Assembly: GCA_027493055.1 (NCBI GenBank)
Contig: JAPUDO010000019.1
Span: 49,839-113,838 of the forward strand
Direction: 5' to 3'
DNA from: Niabella sp.
GTDB lineage: Bacteria > Bacteroidota > Bacteroidia > Chitinophagales > Chitinophagaceae
Length of the DNA stretch: 64,000 nucleotides
The stretch's first letter is position 1. Every line of letters begins with the position of its first letter. Of this stretch, positions 53,370-62,070 are shown in pieces. The position numbers and the translations under genes are program-made. A model generated the notes under the pieces. That model was not told the DNA's origin and did no database searches. It saw only the letters and a list, made by a program, of their open reading frames with translations.

Positions 53370-54947
53370 ATGCCGAAAAAACCAAGCGACATATTATTTC
53401 AACTGATCCGCTCATTAGAAAAAGCAGAAAAAAGGCACTTTAAGCTTTATATAACCCGCAGTTCGGGCAACGCAGACCTTAAAATCATCAAACTGTTTGA
53501 TGTATTGGATAAAATGGACGCTTACGATGAGAAAGTGCTTCAGAAAAAACTAAAAGACGTTACCAAGCCACAGCTATCTAATTTAAAGTCGCATCTGTAC
53601 AAAGAGCTTTTAGCCAGTTTGCGGCTGCTGAAAAGTAATGACAGCCTGGACCTGCAGCTGAACGAGCTTTTTGACTCGGCTCATATACTTTATAAAAAAG
53701 GGCTCTTTTTTCAAAGTCTCAGGGCTATTGACAAAGCCAAGGAAGTAGCAACGCTTAACCAGAAATTCTTCTTTTTGCCTTTACTGCTCTCCCTGGAGAA
53801 AAGGATTGAGGCCCTTAACGTAACCGATACTTTTAAGACGCGTATTGACGAGCTTTCTGAAGAAGCCAATGAAGCGAACCTGAAGCTGGATATGATCACC
53901 AGGTTGTCCAATCTTTCATTGCAGATGTATGGCTTTTTTATTGCTAATGGCCATGCCCGTAATGAAGATGAGGAAGATAAGGTGAAAAAGTTCTTCCGGC
54001 AGTCCCTGCCATCGGGATCAGCACAGCAGGAAGGTTTTTATGAAAGGTTGTATTATTACCAAAGTTATACCTGGTATGCTTTTATCCGGCAGGATTTTTT
54101 AATGTACTACCGGTACTCCCGTAAATGGGTGGATCTTTTTGAAGAGAAACCCAATATGAAAAGGGTTGAAACCGGGCACTTCATTAAAGGATATCACAAC
54201 CTGCTGAATGCCCATTTTGACCTGCGTAACTATGCTGAGCTTAAAAGAGTGCTGAAAGAATTTGAGGCATTTTCACAAACCAAGCGCGTGCAGGATAATG
54301 AGAACTTCACGGTTCAGTCCTTTGTTTATATAGCGGGCGCCAAGATCAACTTTTATAATATAACCGGTTTATGCGAAGAGGGTATTAAAGAGATTCCGAA
54401 GATTGAGGAAAAGATACAGGAATATGACCTGTTCCTGGACAGGCACCGGGTAATGGTGCTGAACTATAAAATAGCCCTGTTGTATTACCTGTCAGGGGAT
54501 TACAGTACTTGCATTGACTACCTGCAAAGGATCATTAACGACTCTTCCGAGTTGCGTACGGATCTGCAATGTTATGCCAGGCTGATGCACCTGCTGGCCC
54601 ATTACGAGCTGGGCAACCTGGAATTAATGGAATCGCTGACGCGCTCTGTTTTCCGGTATATGTCGCGCATGAAAAACCTCACTATCATTGAGCAGGAAAT
54701 GTTCCGGTTTTTACGTAATTCCTTCAAGTTTACGGGCAGGCAGCTGAAGCCTGAATTTGAACAGGTACTGCAAAAAGTAAAGCACCTGGAGGGCAACCGT
54801 TTTGAAACCCGCTCACTGGCTTATCTTGATATTATTTCGTGGCTGGAAAGTAAGGTTGCCGGAAAGCCTATGCAGGAGATTGTATATAATAAATACATGA
54901 AAAGCAAACGTAGACTTGAAGTTGGCAACAGTGAGGACCTGAAATAA
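53370..54947 (+). CDS. All-helical (TPR-like) protein of unknown function
   Basis: 525 residues, cytoplasmic, with no signal peptide or membrane segment. Almost entirely helical with charged surface helices and TPR-like spacing, e.g. AHILYKKGLFFQSLRAIDKAKEV and ALLYYLSGDYSTCIDYLQRII. The N-terminus (SDILFQLIRSLEKAEKRHFKLYI) looks like a conserved cap. I recognise it only as a Bacteroidota-type conserved hypothetical. It is followed by the truncated haemoglobin gene with its own promoter. Confidence 0.75.
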   Translation: MPKKPSDILFQLIRSLEKAEKRHFKLYITRSSGNADLKIIKLFDVLDKMDAYDEKVLQKKLKDVTKPQLSNLKSHLYKELLASLRLLKSNDSLDLQLNELFDSAHILYKKGLFFQSLRAIDKAKEVATLNQKFFFLPLLLSLEKRIEALNVTDTFKTRIDELSEEANEANLKLDMITRLSNLSLQMYGFFIANGHARNEDEEDKVKKFFRQSLPSGSAQQEGFYERLYYYQSYTWYAFIRQDFLMYYRYSRKWVDLFEEKPNMKRVETGHFIKGYHNLLNAHFDLRNYAELKRVLKEFEAFSQTKRVQDNENFTVQSFVYIAGAKINFYNITGLCEEGIKEIPKIEEKIQEYDLFLDRHRVMVLNYKIALLYYLSGDYSTCIDYLQRIINDSSELRTDLQCYARLMHLLAHYELGNLELMESLTRSVFRYMSRMKNLTIIEQEMFRFLRNSFKFTGRQLKPEFEQVLQKVKHLEGNRFETRSLAYLDIISWLESKVAGKPMQEIVYNKYMKSKRRLEVGNSEDLK

Positions 54948-54982
54948 AAGATGTTTTTATCTTTTATTTTAAGAAATTGATC

Positions 54983-54990
54983 TACTTTTG
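54983..54990 (+). promoter_or_regulatory. -7 promoter box of the truncated haemoglobin gene
   Basis: TACTTTTG matches TAnnTTTG, 18 bases before the ATG. The next stretch has a small GCGC-TGAAA-GCGC stem (about 54990-55002). The -33 box is poor. Confidence 0.5.
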
Positions 54991-55008
54991 CGCTGAAAGC
55001 GCGTTTTT

Positions 55009-55404
55009 ATGGGTGTTCATAAGGATATTGAAAATATAGAAGACATTACATTATTAGTGAACAGCTTCTATGGCAGGATAAGGGAGCATGAATTGCTGGG
55101 CCCTATCTTTAACGGCGTAATACAAAACCGATGGCCCGAACACCTGGAAAAGATGTATCGCTTTTGGCAAACCGTTTTACTGGAAGATCATACTTATTTT
55201 GGCAGCCCTTTCCCGCCCCACGCCAAACTGCCTGTAGCAAAAGAACATTTTGATGCATGGCTTGAAACCTGGCGTGCTACCCTTCATGAGCATTTTACCG
55301 GACCAAAAGCTGATGAAGCCCAATGGCGCGGCGAAAAAATGGCCGCCATGTTCCTGTATAAAATAGAATATTACAGGGACAGCACCGCAACATCGTTAAT
55401 ATAA
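55009..55404 (+). CDS. Group III truncated haemoglobin
   Basis: 131 residues. Family pattern: LVNSFYGRIREHELLGPIFN, MYRFWQTVLL, Y-containing DHTYFGSPFPPHAKLPV and the proximal-His helix KEHFDAWLETW. The fold binds haem in the cytoplasm; group III members are linked to oxygen or nitric-oxide handling, not proven here. Its own promoter suggests independent control from the upstream gene. Confidence 0.92.
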   Translation: MGVHKDIENIEDITLLVNSFYGRIREHELLGPIFNGVIQNRWPEHLEKMYRFWQTVLLEDHTYFGSPFPPHAKLPVAKEHFDAWLETWRATLHEHFTGPKADEAQWRGEKMAAMFLYKIEYYRDSTATSLI

Positions 55405-55609
55405 ATACCCTCCCGTTTACATAGCTATCTATACTCTCAGCCTTTCCCTGTTTATTTTTTATTGGGTGTAACATTTTGCTTTCCTGTACGACTAATGTAT
55501 GTAAGCAAGAAAGTAAACAATGTGTGAAAAGGTTGCATTACCGCTGTGCTTTTCACCCGTTAAAAATAGCAGTTCACCGGCTATTTTAATACGGTTCACC
55601 ATTATCTTC

Positions 55610-55641
55610 TTGCCTTACAACATGCACCGGGCGTATGTTTG
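55610..55641 (+). promoter_or_regulatory. Promoter of the PepSY-like gene
   Basis: TTG (55610-55612), 21-base spacer, TATGTTTG (55634-55641); leader about 45 bases. Upstream lies a perfect hairpin AAAATAGC / GCTATTTT (55563-55587), a possible weak terminator for the haemoglobin gene. Confidence 0.65.
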
Positions 55642-55688
55642 TGAAACAAATACAATAACACAACTTAATATTTAAAAATTTATTCAAA

Positions 55689-56138
55689 ATGAAAAATTTA
55701 ATTCTTTCCGCAGCCGTTATGTTCTCTCTTAGCTTTAATGCCTCGGCAGCCCCTAAGGAACCAGCAAGCGAAAAAGCACAAAAAACTTTCTACACAATAT
55801 TTAAAGATGCTGGTAATGTAAGCTGGAGCAATACAGGCCGGCAATACAATGCTTTCTTTGTTGCCGGTAATATTAAAACCCGTGCTATATTTGACGCAAA
55901 GGGAAACCTGTTGCAAACTATCCGTTATTACGGTGAAGAACAGCTACCTGAGAATGTTCTTTATAGTGTGAAGAAAGCATACAAAGGAAAAGAGGTGTTT
56001 GGTGTAACAGAAGTATCAAACCAATATGGTGTAGGCTACAGGATTGTATTAAAAGACGCAAAACACTACACACATATCAATATCAACAATATGGGTGAAA
56101 CCGAGGTGGTATCAAGATATAAAAGAGCAGATAAATAG
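55689..56138 (+). CDS. Secreted PepSY-like domain protein
   Basis: 149 residues with signal peptide (to about residue 20, ASA). The mature domain matches the PepSY-like pattern of Bacteroidota: KTFYTIFKDAGNVSWSNTGRQYNAFF, IFDAKGNLLQTIRYYGEEQLPENV, KKAYKGKEVFGVTEV and Y.I.L.D...Y. Such proteins resemble BLIP/PepSY inhibitor folds; the role is unknown. It has its own promoter and a terminator downstream. Confidence 0.8.
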   Translation: MKNLILSAAVMFSLSFNASAAPKEPASEKAQKTFYTIFKDAGNVSWSNTGRQYNAFFVAGNIKTRAIFDAKGNLLQTIRYYGEEQLPENVLYSVKKAYKGKEVFGVTEVSNQYGVGYRIVLKDAKHYTHININNMGETEVVSRYKRADK

Positions 56139-56200
56139 GCTGGGGCATACCGGCGGCAATAGCTACAGCCTGACAAATTTTTTTCTCATGTAAAACAATC

Positions 56201-56236
56201 GGAGAGGATAGTCTTATCTTCTCCCTTTTTATTTTT
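56201..56236 (+). terminator. Intrinsic terminator of the PepSY-like gene
   Basis: GGAGAGGATA / TATCTTCTCC stem with one G-U pair and loop GTCT, followed by CTTTTTATTTTT. It lies between convergent genes. Confidence 0.75.
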
Positions 56237-56248
56237 ATGATATAGCGT

Positions 56249-57625
56249 TTACATATCAATACCCCTAAGCTTCCTGTATAACTTCAGTGCATATACATCT
56301 GTCATGCCCGATATAAAATCAAGTATGTGCATTGTTTTTTCATAAGGGGTTCCGGCTTCATCAAATATAAACTGGCTGGGAAGCAGCGCCAGTATTTTCT
56401 GATGTTCTTTGTCCCTTCTCTCTTTTGGGGTTAAAGCAGCAGTAACAAAGTCTTCTACCAGCCCCGACATAATGCGGTAGCCTGCTATTTCCAGTTCTAT
56501 TACCTTTTTGGCATTATAGATCTTATTTACCGATATTTTACTGATCTTATCCAAAACATCCTGCATGCCGGGTATTGCATTCATCAGGCTTTTATTGAAG
56601 ATGCCTGAAAGTATAGCATCGCGGTTTTGCCAGAACACATCACTGCATTTATACGTTAAGGTATTAATAGCTTTGGCCCTCAGATAAGCTATTGACTCAT
56701 TGGCATCGCCACGCAGGCTGGCTGCCATTTTTTTTACCCGTTCTATACTATCCGGGTGATGCTGAATAACAGAGAGCAGGATGTCATGCACTTCTTCATA
56801 GCTTAAAAGGCCCAGCCGGTGGGCATCTTCAAAATCAATAATATTATAGCATATATCATCTGCCGCCTCTACAATAAATACAAAAGGATGGCGCCGGAAC
56901 ACCACTACCCCATCAGTATCATCGGGAATCATATGCAGCTCTTTTGCTATGCTCCGGAATACCGGTTCATCCATATTAAAATATCCGTACTTTTTCCGGT
57001 GAACAAATCCTTTGGCAGCGGCAAGCGATTCGCAGGGATATTTAATAACAGATCCCAGGGTACTGTAAGTAAGCCGGAACCCGCCTTCGGCCCTGCCATT
57101 CTGGTGCATGGTTAAAATACGCAGCGCATTGGCATTACCTTCAAAAGTAGTGAGGTCTTTCCATTGGGCCTTACTGAAAAGCTGCTTAAACGCTATGTCT
57201 TCGGGGTTTGACGTATCTCTTCTCCTGAAATATTTTGAAATAGCATCTTCTCCTGAATGTCCGAAAGCCGGGTTACCCAAATCATGCGCGAGGCAGGCTG
57301 CGGCTATCACATATTTCAGGTCGCTGGTATAAAACGTGACGGCCTTTTGATCTTTCTTTACTTCATCCAGCTCACCCATCCGCTCTCCTATCAGGCCTCC
57401 CAGGGAGCGCCCTACACTGGCTACTTCCAGGGAATGGGTAAGGCGATTATGTACAAAAATCTCTTCAGGCAAAGGGAACACCTGCGTTTTATTTTGCAGC
57501 CGCCTGAAAGGACTTGAGAAGATGATGCGGTCCCAATCTCTTTCAAAATCGCTTCGTATATCTGTTGTAGTGCTCTCCATCCCATACCGTTTGGAAGAGA
57601 AGCAATTATTCCAGGTCATAGCCAT
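56249..57625 (-). CDS. dgt: Deoxyguanosinetriphosphate triphosphohydrolase
   Basis: 458 residues with an HD-domain metal site: NRLTHSLEVASVG (His) and CLAHDLGNPAFGHSGEDAI (His-Asp), then EAADDICYNIIDFEDAHR (Asp). The N-terminal SPFRRLQNKTQVFPL is the Dgt signature. It hydrolyses dGTP to deoxyguanosine and triphosphate in the cytoplasm, controlling the dNTP pool. The gene diverges from the M28 peptidase; its -7 box is at 57645-57652. Confidence 0.95.
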   Translation of the reverse strand: MAMTWNNCFSSKRYGMESTTTDIRSDFERDWDRIIFSSPFRRLQNKTQVFPLPEEIFVHNRLTHSLEVASVGRSLGGLIGERMGELDEVKKDQKAVTFYTSDLKYVIAAACLAHDLGNPAFGHSGEDAISKYFRRRDTSNPEDIAFKQLFSKAQWKDLTTFEGNANALRILTMHQNGRAEGGFRLTYSTLGSVIKYPCESLAAAKGFVHRKKYGYFNMDEPVFRSIAKELHMIPDDTDGVVVFRRHPFVFIVEAADDICYNIIDFEDAHRLGLLSYEEVHDILLSVIQHHPDSIERVKKMAASLRGDANESIAYLRAKAINTLTYKCSDVFWQNRDAILSGIFNKSLMNAIPGMQDVLDKISKISVNKIYNAKKVIELEIAGYRIMSGLVEDFVTAALTPKERRDKEHQKILALLPSQFIFDEAGTPYEKTMHILDFISGMTDVYALKLYRKLRGIDM

Positions 57626-57644
57626 GCTTAGAAGTTTAATGTGC

Positions 57645-57652
57645 CAAAATTA
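57645..57652 (-). promoter_or_regulatory. -7 promoter box of dgt
   Basis: Minus-strand TAATTTTG, a TAnnTTTG match 19 bases before the ATG. Confidence 0.5.
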
Positions 57653-57681
57653 GAGGAAAGAGTTTATGGCAGTTAAAAAGG

Positions 57682-57712
57682 TTTGTTTTTAGGTGATAAA
57701 TCATCTACTTTG
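57682..57712 (+). promoter_or_regulatory. Promoter of the M28 peptidase gene
   Basis: TTTG (57682-57685), 20-base spacer, TACTTTG (57706-57712, one base shorter than TAnnTTTG). The ATG is four bases after the box, so the transcript is nearly leaderless. Confidence 0.6.
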
Positions 57713-57716
57713 TGTC

Positions 57717-58646
57717 ATGAATAAATACTTCTTACTCATTTTTTTACTTTCCTTCTCTATTGTACATGCCCAGATCTCTGAGAAGAGCCTGAAAAAGCAC
57801 ATCAGTTTTTTAGCTTCTGACAAAATGAAAGGGCGTCAGACGGGAAGCAAGGAAGTGGGAATGGCGGCAACCTATATTGAAAAGCAATTCAAAAAATACG
57901 GGCTCACTCCTATGGGAGATAATGGGTTTCGCCAAAGCTTTGAAGCCAAAGTAAAAAGAGTGGTGGTTGCTGACAGCATCAGGAAAGCAGAGAATATCAT
58001 CGGGTTTTTAGATAACGGGGCTGCATATACTATTGTTATCGGGGCTCATTATGACCATATCGGGTACGGAGACCTGGGCAATAGCAAGGACTCCCTGAAT
58101 ATTGGAAAAATCCATAACGGTGCAGATGATAATGCCTCGGGAACTGCCGGGCTGCTGGAGCTTGCCAAACATTATGCTACAAATAAGACCAGGGAACCTT
58201 TTAATTTGCTTTTTATAGCTTTCTGTGCAGAAGAGTTAGGGCTGATAGGATCAAAATATTTTGTAGAAAATCCCACTGTACCTCTGGACAAGATCCATTG
58301 GATGCTGAATATGGATATGATTGGCAGATATAATCCTGACAACGGCGTAGCTGTGATTGGGTTTGGTACCAGCTCTTATTTCCCTGAAATTTTTAAGGGG
58401 ATTACCCCGGATATAAAATTCTATACTGGCAAGGACGGCAACGGAGGCTCTGACCAGACATCGTTTTACAAAAAGAATATTCCCGTTTTATTTTTCCATA
58501 CCGGCGGACACCCCGATTATCACAAAACAGGAGATGATACTCATAAAATAGACTTTACGGCCTTAAAATCTATCCTTGAATTAGAAATAAATGTTATTGA
58601 CAAATCCATGAGCGTTCCTAAAATGGATTTTATCTGGACGAATTAA
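57717..58646 (+). CDS. Secreted M28-family aminopeptidase
   Basis: 309 residues from ATG 57717 with signal peptide (to about residue 18, VHAQ). Zinc ligands in order: His in GAHYDHIG, Asp in GADDNASG, catalytic Glu-Glu in FCAEELGLIGS, Asp in NMDMIGR and His in GGHPDYHKTGDD. The co-catalytic di-zinc site is complete. It would trim peptides in the periplasm. An upstream ATG at 57693 exists but precedes the promoter box. Confidence 0.93.
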   Translation: MNKYFLLIFLLSFSIVHAQISEKSLKKHISFLASDKMKGRQTGSKEVGMAATYIEKQFKKYGLTPMGDNGFRQSFEAKVKRVVVADSIRKAENIIGFLDNGAAYTIVIGAHYDHIGYGDLGNSKDSLNIGKIHNGADDNASGTAGLLELAKHYATNKTREPFNLLFIAFCAEELGLIGSKYFVENPTVPLDKIHWMLNMDMIGRYNPDNGVAVIGFGTSSYFPEIFKGITPDIKFYTGKDGNGGSDQTSFYKKNIPVLFFHTGGHPDYHKTGDDTHKIDFTALKSILELEINVIDKSMSVPKMDFIWTN

Positions 58647-58758
58647 AAGCAAATATGTTATGCGCACTTCTTGCCTGAGCCAAAAGTGCTTCGTTTCATT
58701 GTTGCCCCGAAGCGACAACATAAGCATGTGCAGCGAGGACGCCACATATAGCACTCAT

Positions 58759-58786
58759 AAAAAAAGAGGCCTTAACGACCTCTTTT
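58759..58786 (-). terminator. Intrinsic terminator of the GH2 gene
   Basis: Perfect stem AAAAGAGG (58762-58769) / CCTCTTTT (58779-58786), with seven U at the minus-strand end. Confidence 0.85.
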
Positions 58787-58807
58787 GATATCTGCATGGA
58801 ACTTTTC

Positions 58808-61800
58808 TTATTTAATAATGCTGATCGTATAGGTATAGCTATATTCCTTTTCACGGAAACGATATTGGTCCAAAGGCCTGGCACCCCAGGAGTTTAACCC
58901 GGCTACGCCACGCTGGAATAAATCAACATTCAGTATCACTCTGTCAGCAGGCAAGATATCAGAGGCATGTTGCTGCTTTTTAGTTGTACCGGGATCCCAG
59001 TCTTCGGTGCGGTAATTGGTAGCGCTTACATGGAGTGGCTGTGCACCTGTTACACGTATGCCTTTTCCATCTTTATCGGTAAGGGTAAACCAGCGCACAT
59101 CTGTTTTGTTACCAGCTTCCTGCGGGCGGAAATACGGGAATGCCTGGTCTTCCACGTTACCCTTCCAGATGCCCATGAACGCATCTTCTTTCCTGTCCAC
59201 GTAATTTTCCCAGGGGCCGCGGCCGTACCAGGTAAAGTTATTGAAGCGCTTAGACAGCTCCATATTCATACCAAATCGCATCATTTCAGGCAGATCATCG
59301 GCTAACGCCTTATAATGAGAAGCAATGGTAAGGCTGCCGTCTTTATTAACCATATAAGCTACGTTTACCGCCGCATCTACCCCGGCAGGCTTGATCTCAT
59401 AATTGATAGTAACAGTGCCTTCCTTATCATTCACACTTTTAAAAGTGGTTCTCTGCGCATGAGAAGCGGCATCCCATAAGCGAAGATGATATTGCTCCCC
59501 GGAGCCAAAATCATTATCGGTTGGGGCACGCCAGAAATTGACTTTGGGAAGTTTTCCAAATAACCAACCGATAGAACTGTTGATGGAAGCAAGTCCGCGC
59601 CCATTCTTATAGAACTCGTAAGAGACACCGTTAGCAGAAAGCGTCAGCTTATCACCTTCTTCTTTCTTTTCTACGTTGCTTCCATTGTCCTTTGCCGCAG
59701 CAAAGTAGCTGTTATTATTGAATGCAACTTCACCTTTAGCTGCTTCAAATCCTGCCGGTAAAAACTGTGTAGCGTTTTTAGTATAAGCATGTACCTGCAA
59801 ATAGTATTCTGTACCTGGCGCGGCGCTTATTACAGGAAGGTTCAGTTTTACATCCTTCCTTGAATCGGCAGCAATGGTAACATCAAAGTTGTCGGTAGCG
59901 GCCATTTCTCCATTTTTCAGCAACACCCATTTAAATGTATAATCTTTAGGTGTTACAGGAATAAACTTGAAGTCATTGATAACGGTTATAATGCCATTAT
60001 TTACATCTTTTGCTTCAAATAAAATGTTCTGATATACTTTTTTGACAATATGCGTATGAGGCAGGTATTGCTGATCGGGTGATATAATACCATCCATACA
60101 GAAGTTACCATCGTTAGGCTTATTGTAACCGTACAGATCACCGCCATAAGCCCAATACTCCCTGCCCTGCTCGTCTTTGGTTTTATAACCGTGGTTATAC
60201 CACTCCCAGATAAAGCCGCCCTGCATGTTTTTGCTGGTGCGCATCAAATCCCAATATTCCTGGAAGTTGCCCATGCTGTTGCCCATGGCGTGGGCGTACT
60301 CGCACATAATATAAGGGCGACCGAGATCCTTCTTTGCATCGCGCTGCATATCACCCCAGGAGGGATACATGTGGCAGATAATATCGGTGTTCCTGTCTCT
60401 TTGGTAAGCCTGCTCGTATTGTACCGGGCGGCTCTTATCACGCGCCTTTGCCCAGTCATACATGGTAAAGAAAGCCTTTCCGTTGCTGGCTTCATTACCT
60501 AAAGACCAGAAGATGACGGATGCATGATTTTTGTCCCTCTCAATTAATCTTTTTATACGATCCAGGTGGGCCGCCTGCCACTCAGGAAAATTGGAAACAT
60601 TATCAGGGCCGTAACCCAGGCCATGCGATTCGAGGTTGGTTTCATCAACCAGGTAAATGCCGTATTCATCGCATAATTTATACCATAAAGGCTGCTGCGG
60701 ATAGTGAGAAGTACGAACGGCATTAATGTTCAGCTCCTTGAACAGCTGTATGTTCCGCAGCATAACAGTTTCATCTACTACCTGCCCGGTATTGGTATTG
60801 AACTCATGCAGGTTCACTCCTTTAAAATACACTTTCTTCCCGTTGATGAATACCTGCCCGTCTTTGATCTCCACTTTTCTGAAACCAATACGGTGCGAAG
60901 TAGCTTCAACGATGTTGTTTTTACCATCCTTTAGAGTAATCAGCATGTTGTACAGGTTAGGGGTTTCAGCGGTCCATTGCAATGGCGATTTTACCACGCC
61001 TTCAAACCATAAAGAGTCTGTACTGTTTGGAGCAACATTGATTTTTTTTGTTTGTGTAAATATTTTTTTGCCCGCTTTATCCAGGATGCTTACTTCAACC
61101 GTTTGTGCAGCTGCATTATTGCTATAGTTTTTAATTTTTACATCAGTACTGAACAACCCGTTTTTATATTTTGCATCCAGATCGGCGTGAGAGAAAAAAT
61201 CCAGGATGCGCGTTTGTGCCGTACTGTACAGATATACATTCCTGTTGATGCCTCCCAGGCGCCACATATCCTGGTCTTCCAGGTAAGTGCCGTCGCTGAA
61301 TTTATGTACCTCGCAGGCCAATAAATTTTTTCCGGGGCGGATATAGGGTGTGATATCAAATTCGGCAGGGCTTTTGGCATTTTCTGTATAACCCGCTTTT
61401 TTACCATTCACCCATACATACATGGAGTTGGTGCCCCCTTCAAAATGCAGAAACACTTTTCTGCCGTCCCAGCTCTGAGGAATATCAAACTCATGCCGGT
61501 AAGCGCCGGTTGGAGAGTCGTCCCTGTTAATGAATGGCGGATTTTTAGGGAAGCCAAAGCCGATATTAACATACATAGGAATACCGTAGCCATTAAATTC
61601 CCAATTGCCAGGCACGGGCATCAGGGTCCAGCCCGATTGACCGGAAATTTGGTTAGGTGCTCCTTTCTTCGATGATGCACCACTGGTAACAGTGTAACCT
61701 TCTTCAAAAAAACCGGCAGGCACATCAGCTATTTTATCCGTCCAGTAAAACTGCCAGTTACCATTCAATGACTTAAAGTAAGGCGAGGCTTCATAATTGT

Positions 61801-61960
61801 TGACAGCGGCCTGCGCCTCCGCTGCATAAGGCAAGGCCGTGGCCCGCGTATCTTCTTTATTAATGGCAAATACTTCGGGGTTTTCCCAGTCGGGGCGGTG
61901 CTGGGCATAAACACTAATAAGGCCGCAGTAAGCCAGGGCGAACAAAACTATTTTTTTCAT
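58808..61960 (-). CDS. GH2 beta-galactosidase, secreted (LacZ-like, long form)
   Basis: 1050 residues with signal peptide (to about residue 19, VYA). All five LacZ-type domains are seen: sugar-binding (WQFYWTDKIADVPAGF, GTYLEDQDMWRLGGI), Ig-like, TIM barrel with acid/base Glu in FWSLGNEASNG and nucleophile Glu in IMCEYAHAMGN, then the small domain and beta-sandwich 5 (RAPTDNDFGSG, WYGRGPWENYVDRK). It releases terminal beta-galactose. It is 110 bases downstream of the DUF2264 gene, so both may process one glycan. Confidence 0.95.
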   Translation of the reverse strand: MKKIVLFALAYCGLISVYAQHRPDWENPEVFAINKEDTRATALPYAAEAQAAVNNYEASPYFKSLNGNWQFYWTDKIADVPAGFFEEGYTVTSGASSKKGAPNQISGQSGWTLMPVPGNWEFNGYGIPMYVNIGFGFPKNPPFINRDDSPTGAYRHEFDIPQSWDGRKVFLHFEGGTNSMYVWVNGKKAGYTENAKSPAEFDITPYIRPGKNLLACEVHKFSDGTYLEDQDMWRLGGINRNVYLYSTAQTRILDFFSHADLDAKYKNGLFSTDVKIKNYSNNAAAQTVEVSILDKAGKKIFTQTKKINVAPNSTDSLWFEGVVKSPLQWTAETPNLYNMLITLKDGKNNIVEATSHRIGFRKVEIKDGQVFINGKKVYFKGVNLHEFNTNTGQVVDETVMLRNIQLFKELNINAVRTSHYPQQPLWYKLCDEYGIYLVDETNLESHGLGYGPDNVSNFPEWQAAHLDRIKRLIERDKNHASVIFWSLGNEASNGKAFFTMYDWAKARDKSRPVQYEQAYQRDRNTDIICHMYPSWGDMQRDAKKDLGRPYIMCEYAHAMGNSMGNFQEYWDLMRTSKNMQGGFIWEWYNHGYKTKDEQGREYWAYGGDLYGYNKPNDGNFCMDGIISPDQQYLPHTHIVKKVYQNILFEAKDVNNGIITVINDFKFIPVTPKDYTFKWVLLKNGEMAATDNFDVTIAADSRKDVKLNLPVISAAPGTEYYLQVHAYTKNATQFLPAGFEAAKGEVAFNNNSYFAAAKDNGSNVEKKEEGDKLTLSANGVSYEFYKNGRGLASINSSIGWLFGKLPKVNFWRAPTDNDFGSGEQYHLRLWDAASHAQRTTFKSVNDKEGTVTINYEIKPAGVDAAVNVAYMVNKDGSLTIASHYKALADDLPEMMRFGMNMELSKRFNNFTWYGRGPWENYVDRKEDAFMGIWKGNVEDQAFPYFRPQEAGNKTDVRWFTLTDKDGKGIRVTGAQPLHVSATNYRTEDWDPGTTKKQQHASDILPADRVILNVDLFQRGVAGLNSWGARPLDQYRFREKEYSYTYTISIIK

Positions 61961-62070
61961 TTAACAACTTTATGATTTAAAAATACAGCAAAGTATATTT
62001 ACAAACATATTAAATTCCTAAACTGGTGCTTCGGGATTGCAAGTCTCTAAGAACATATCCAACCACTGGC

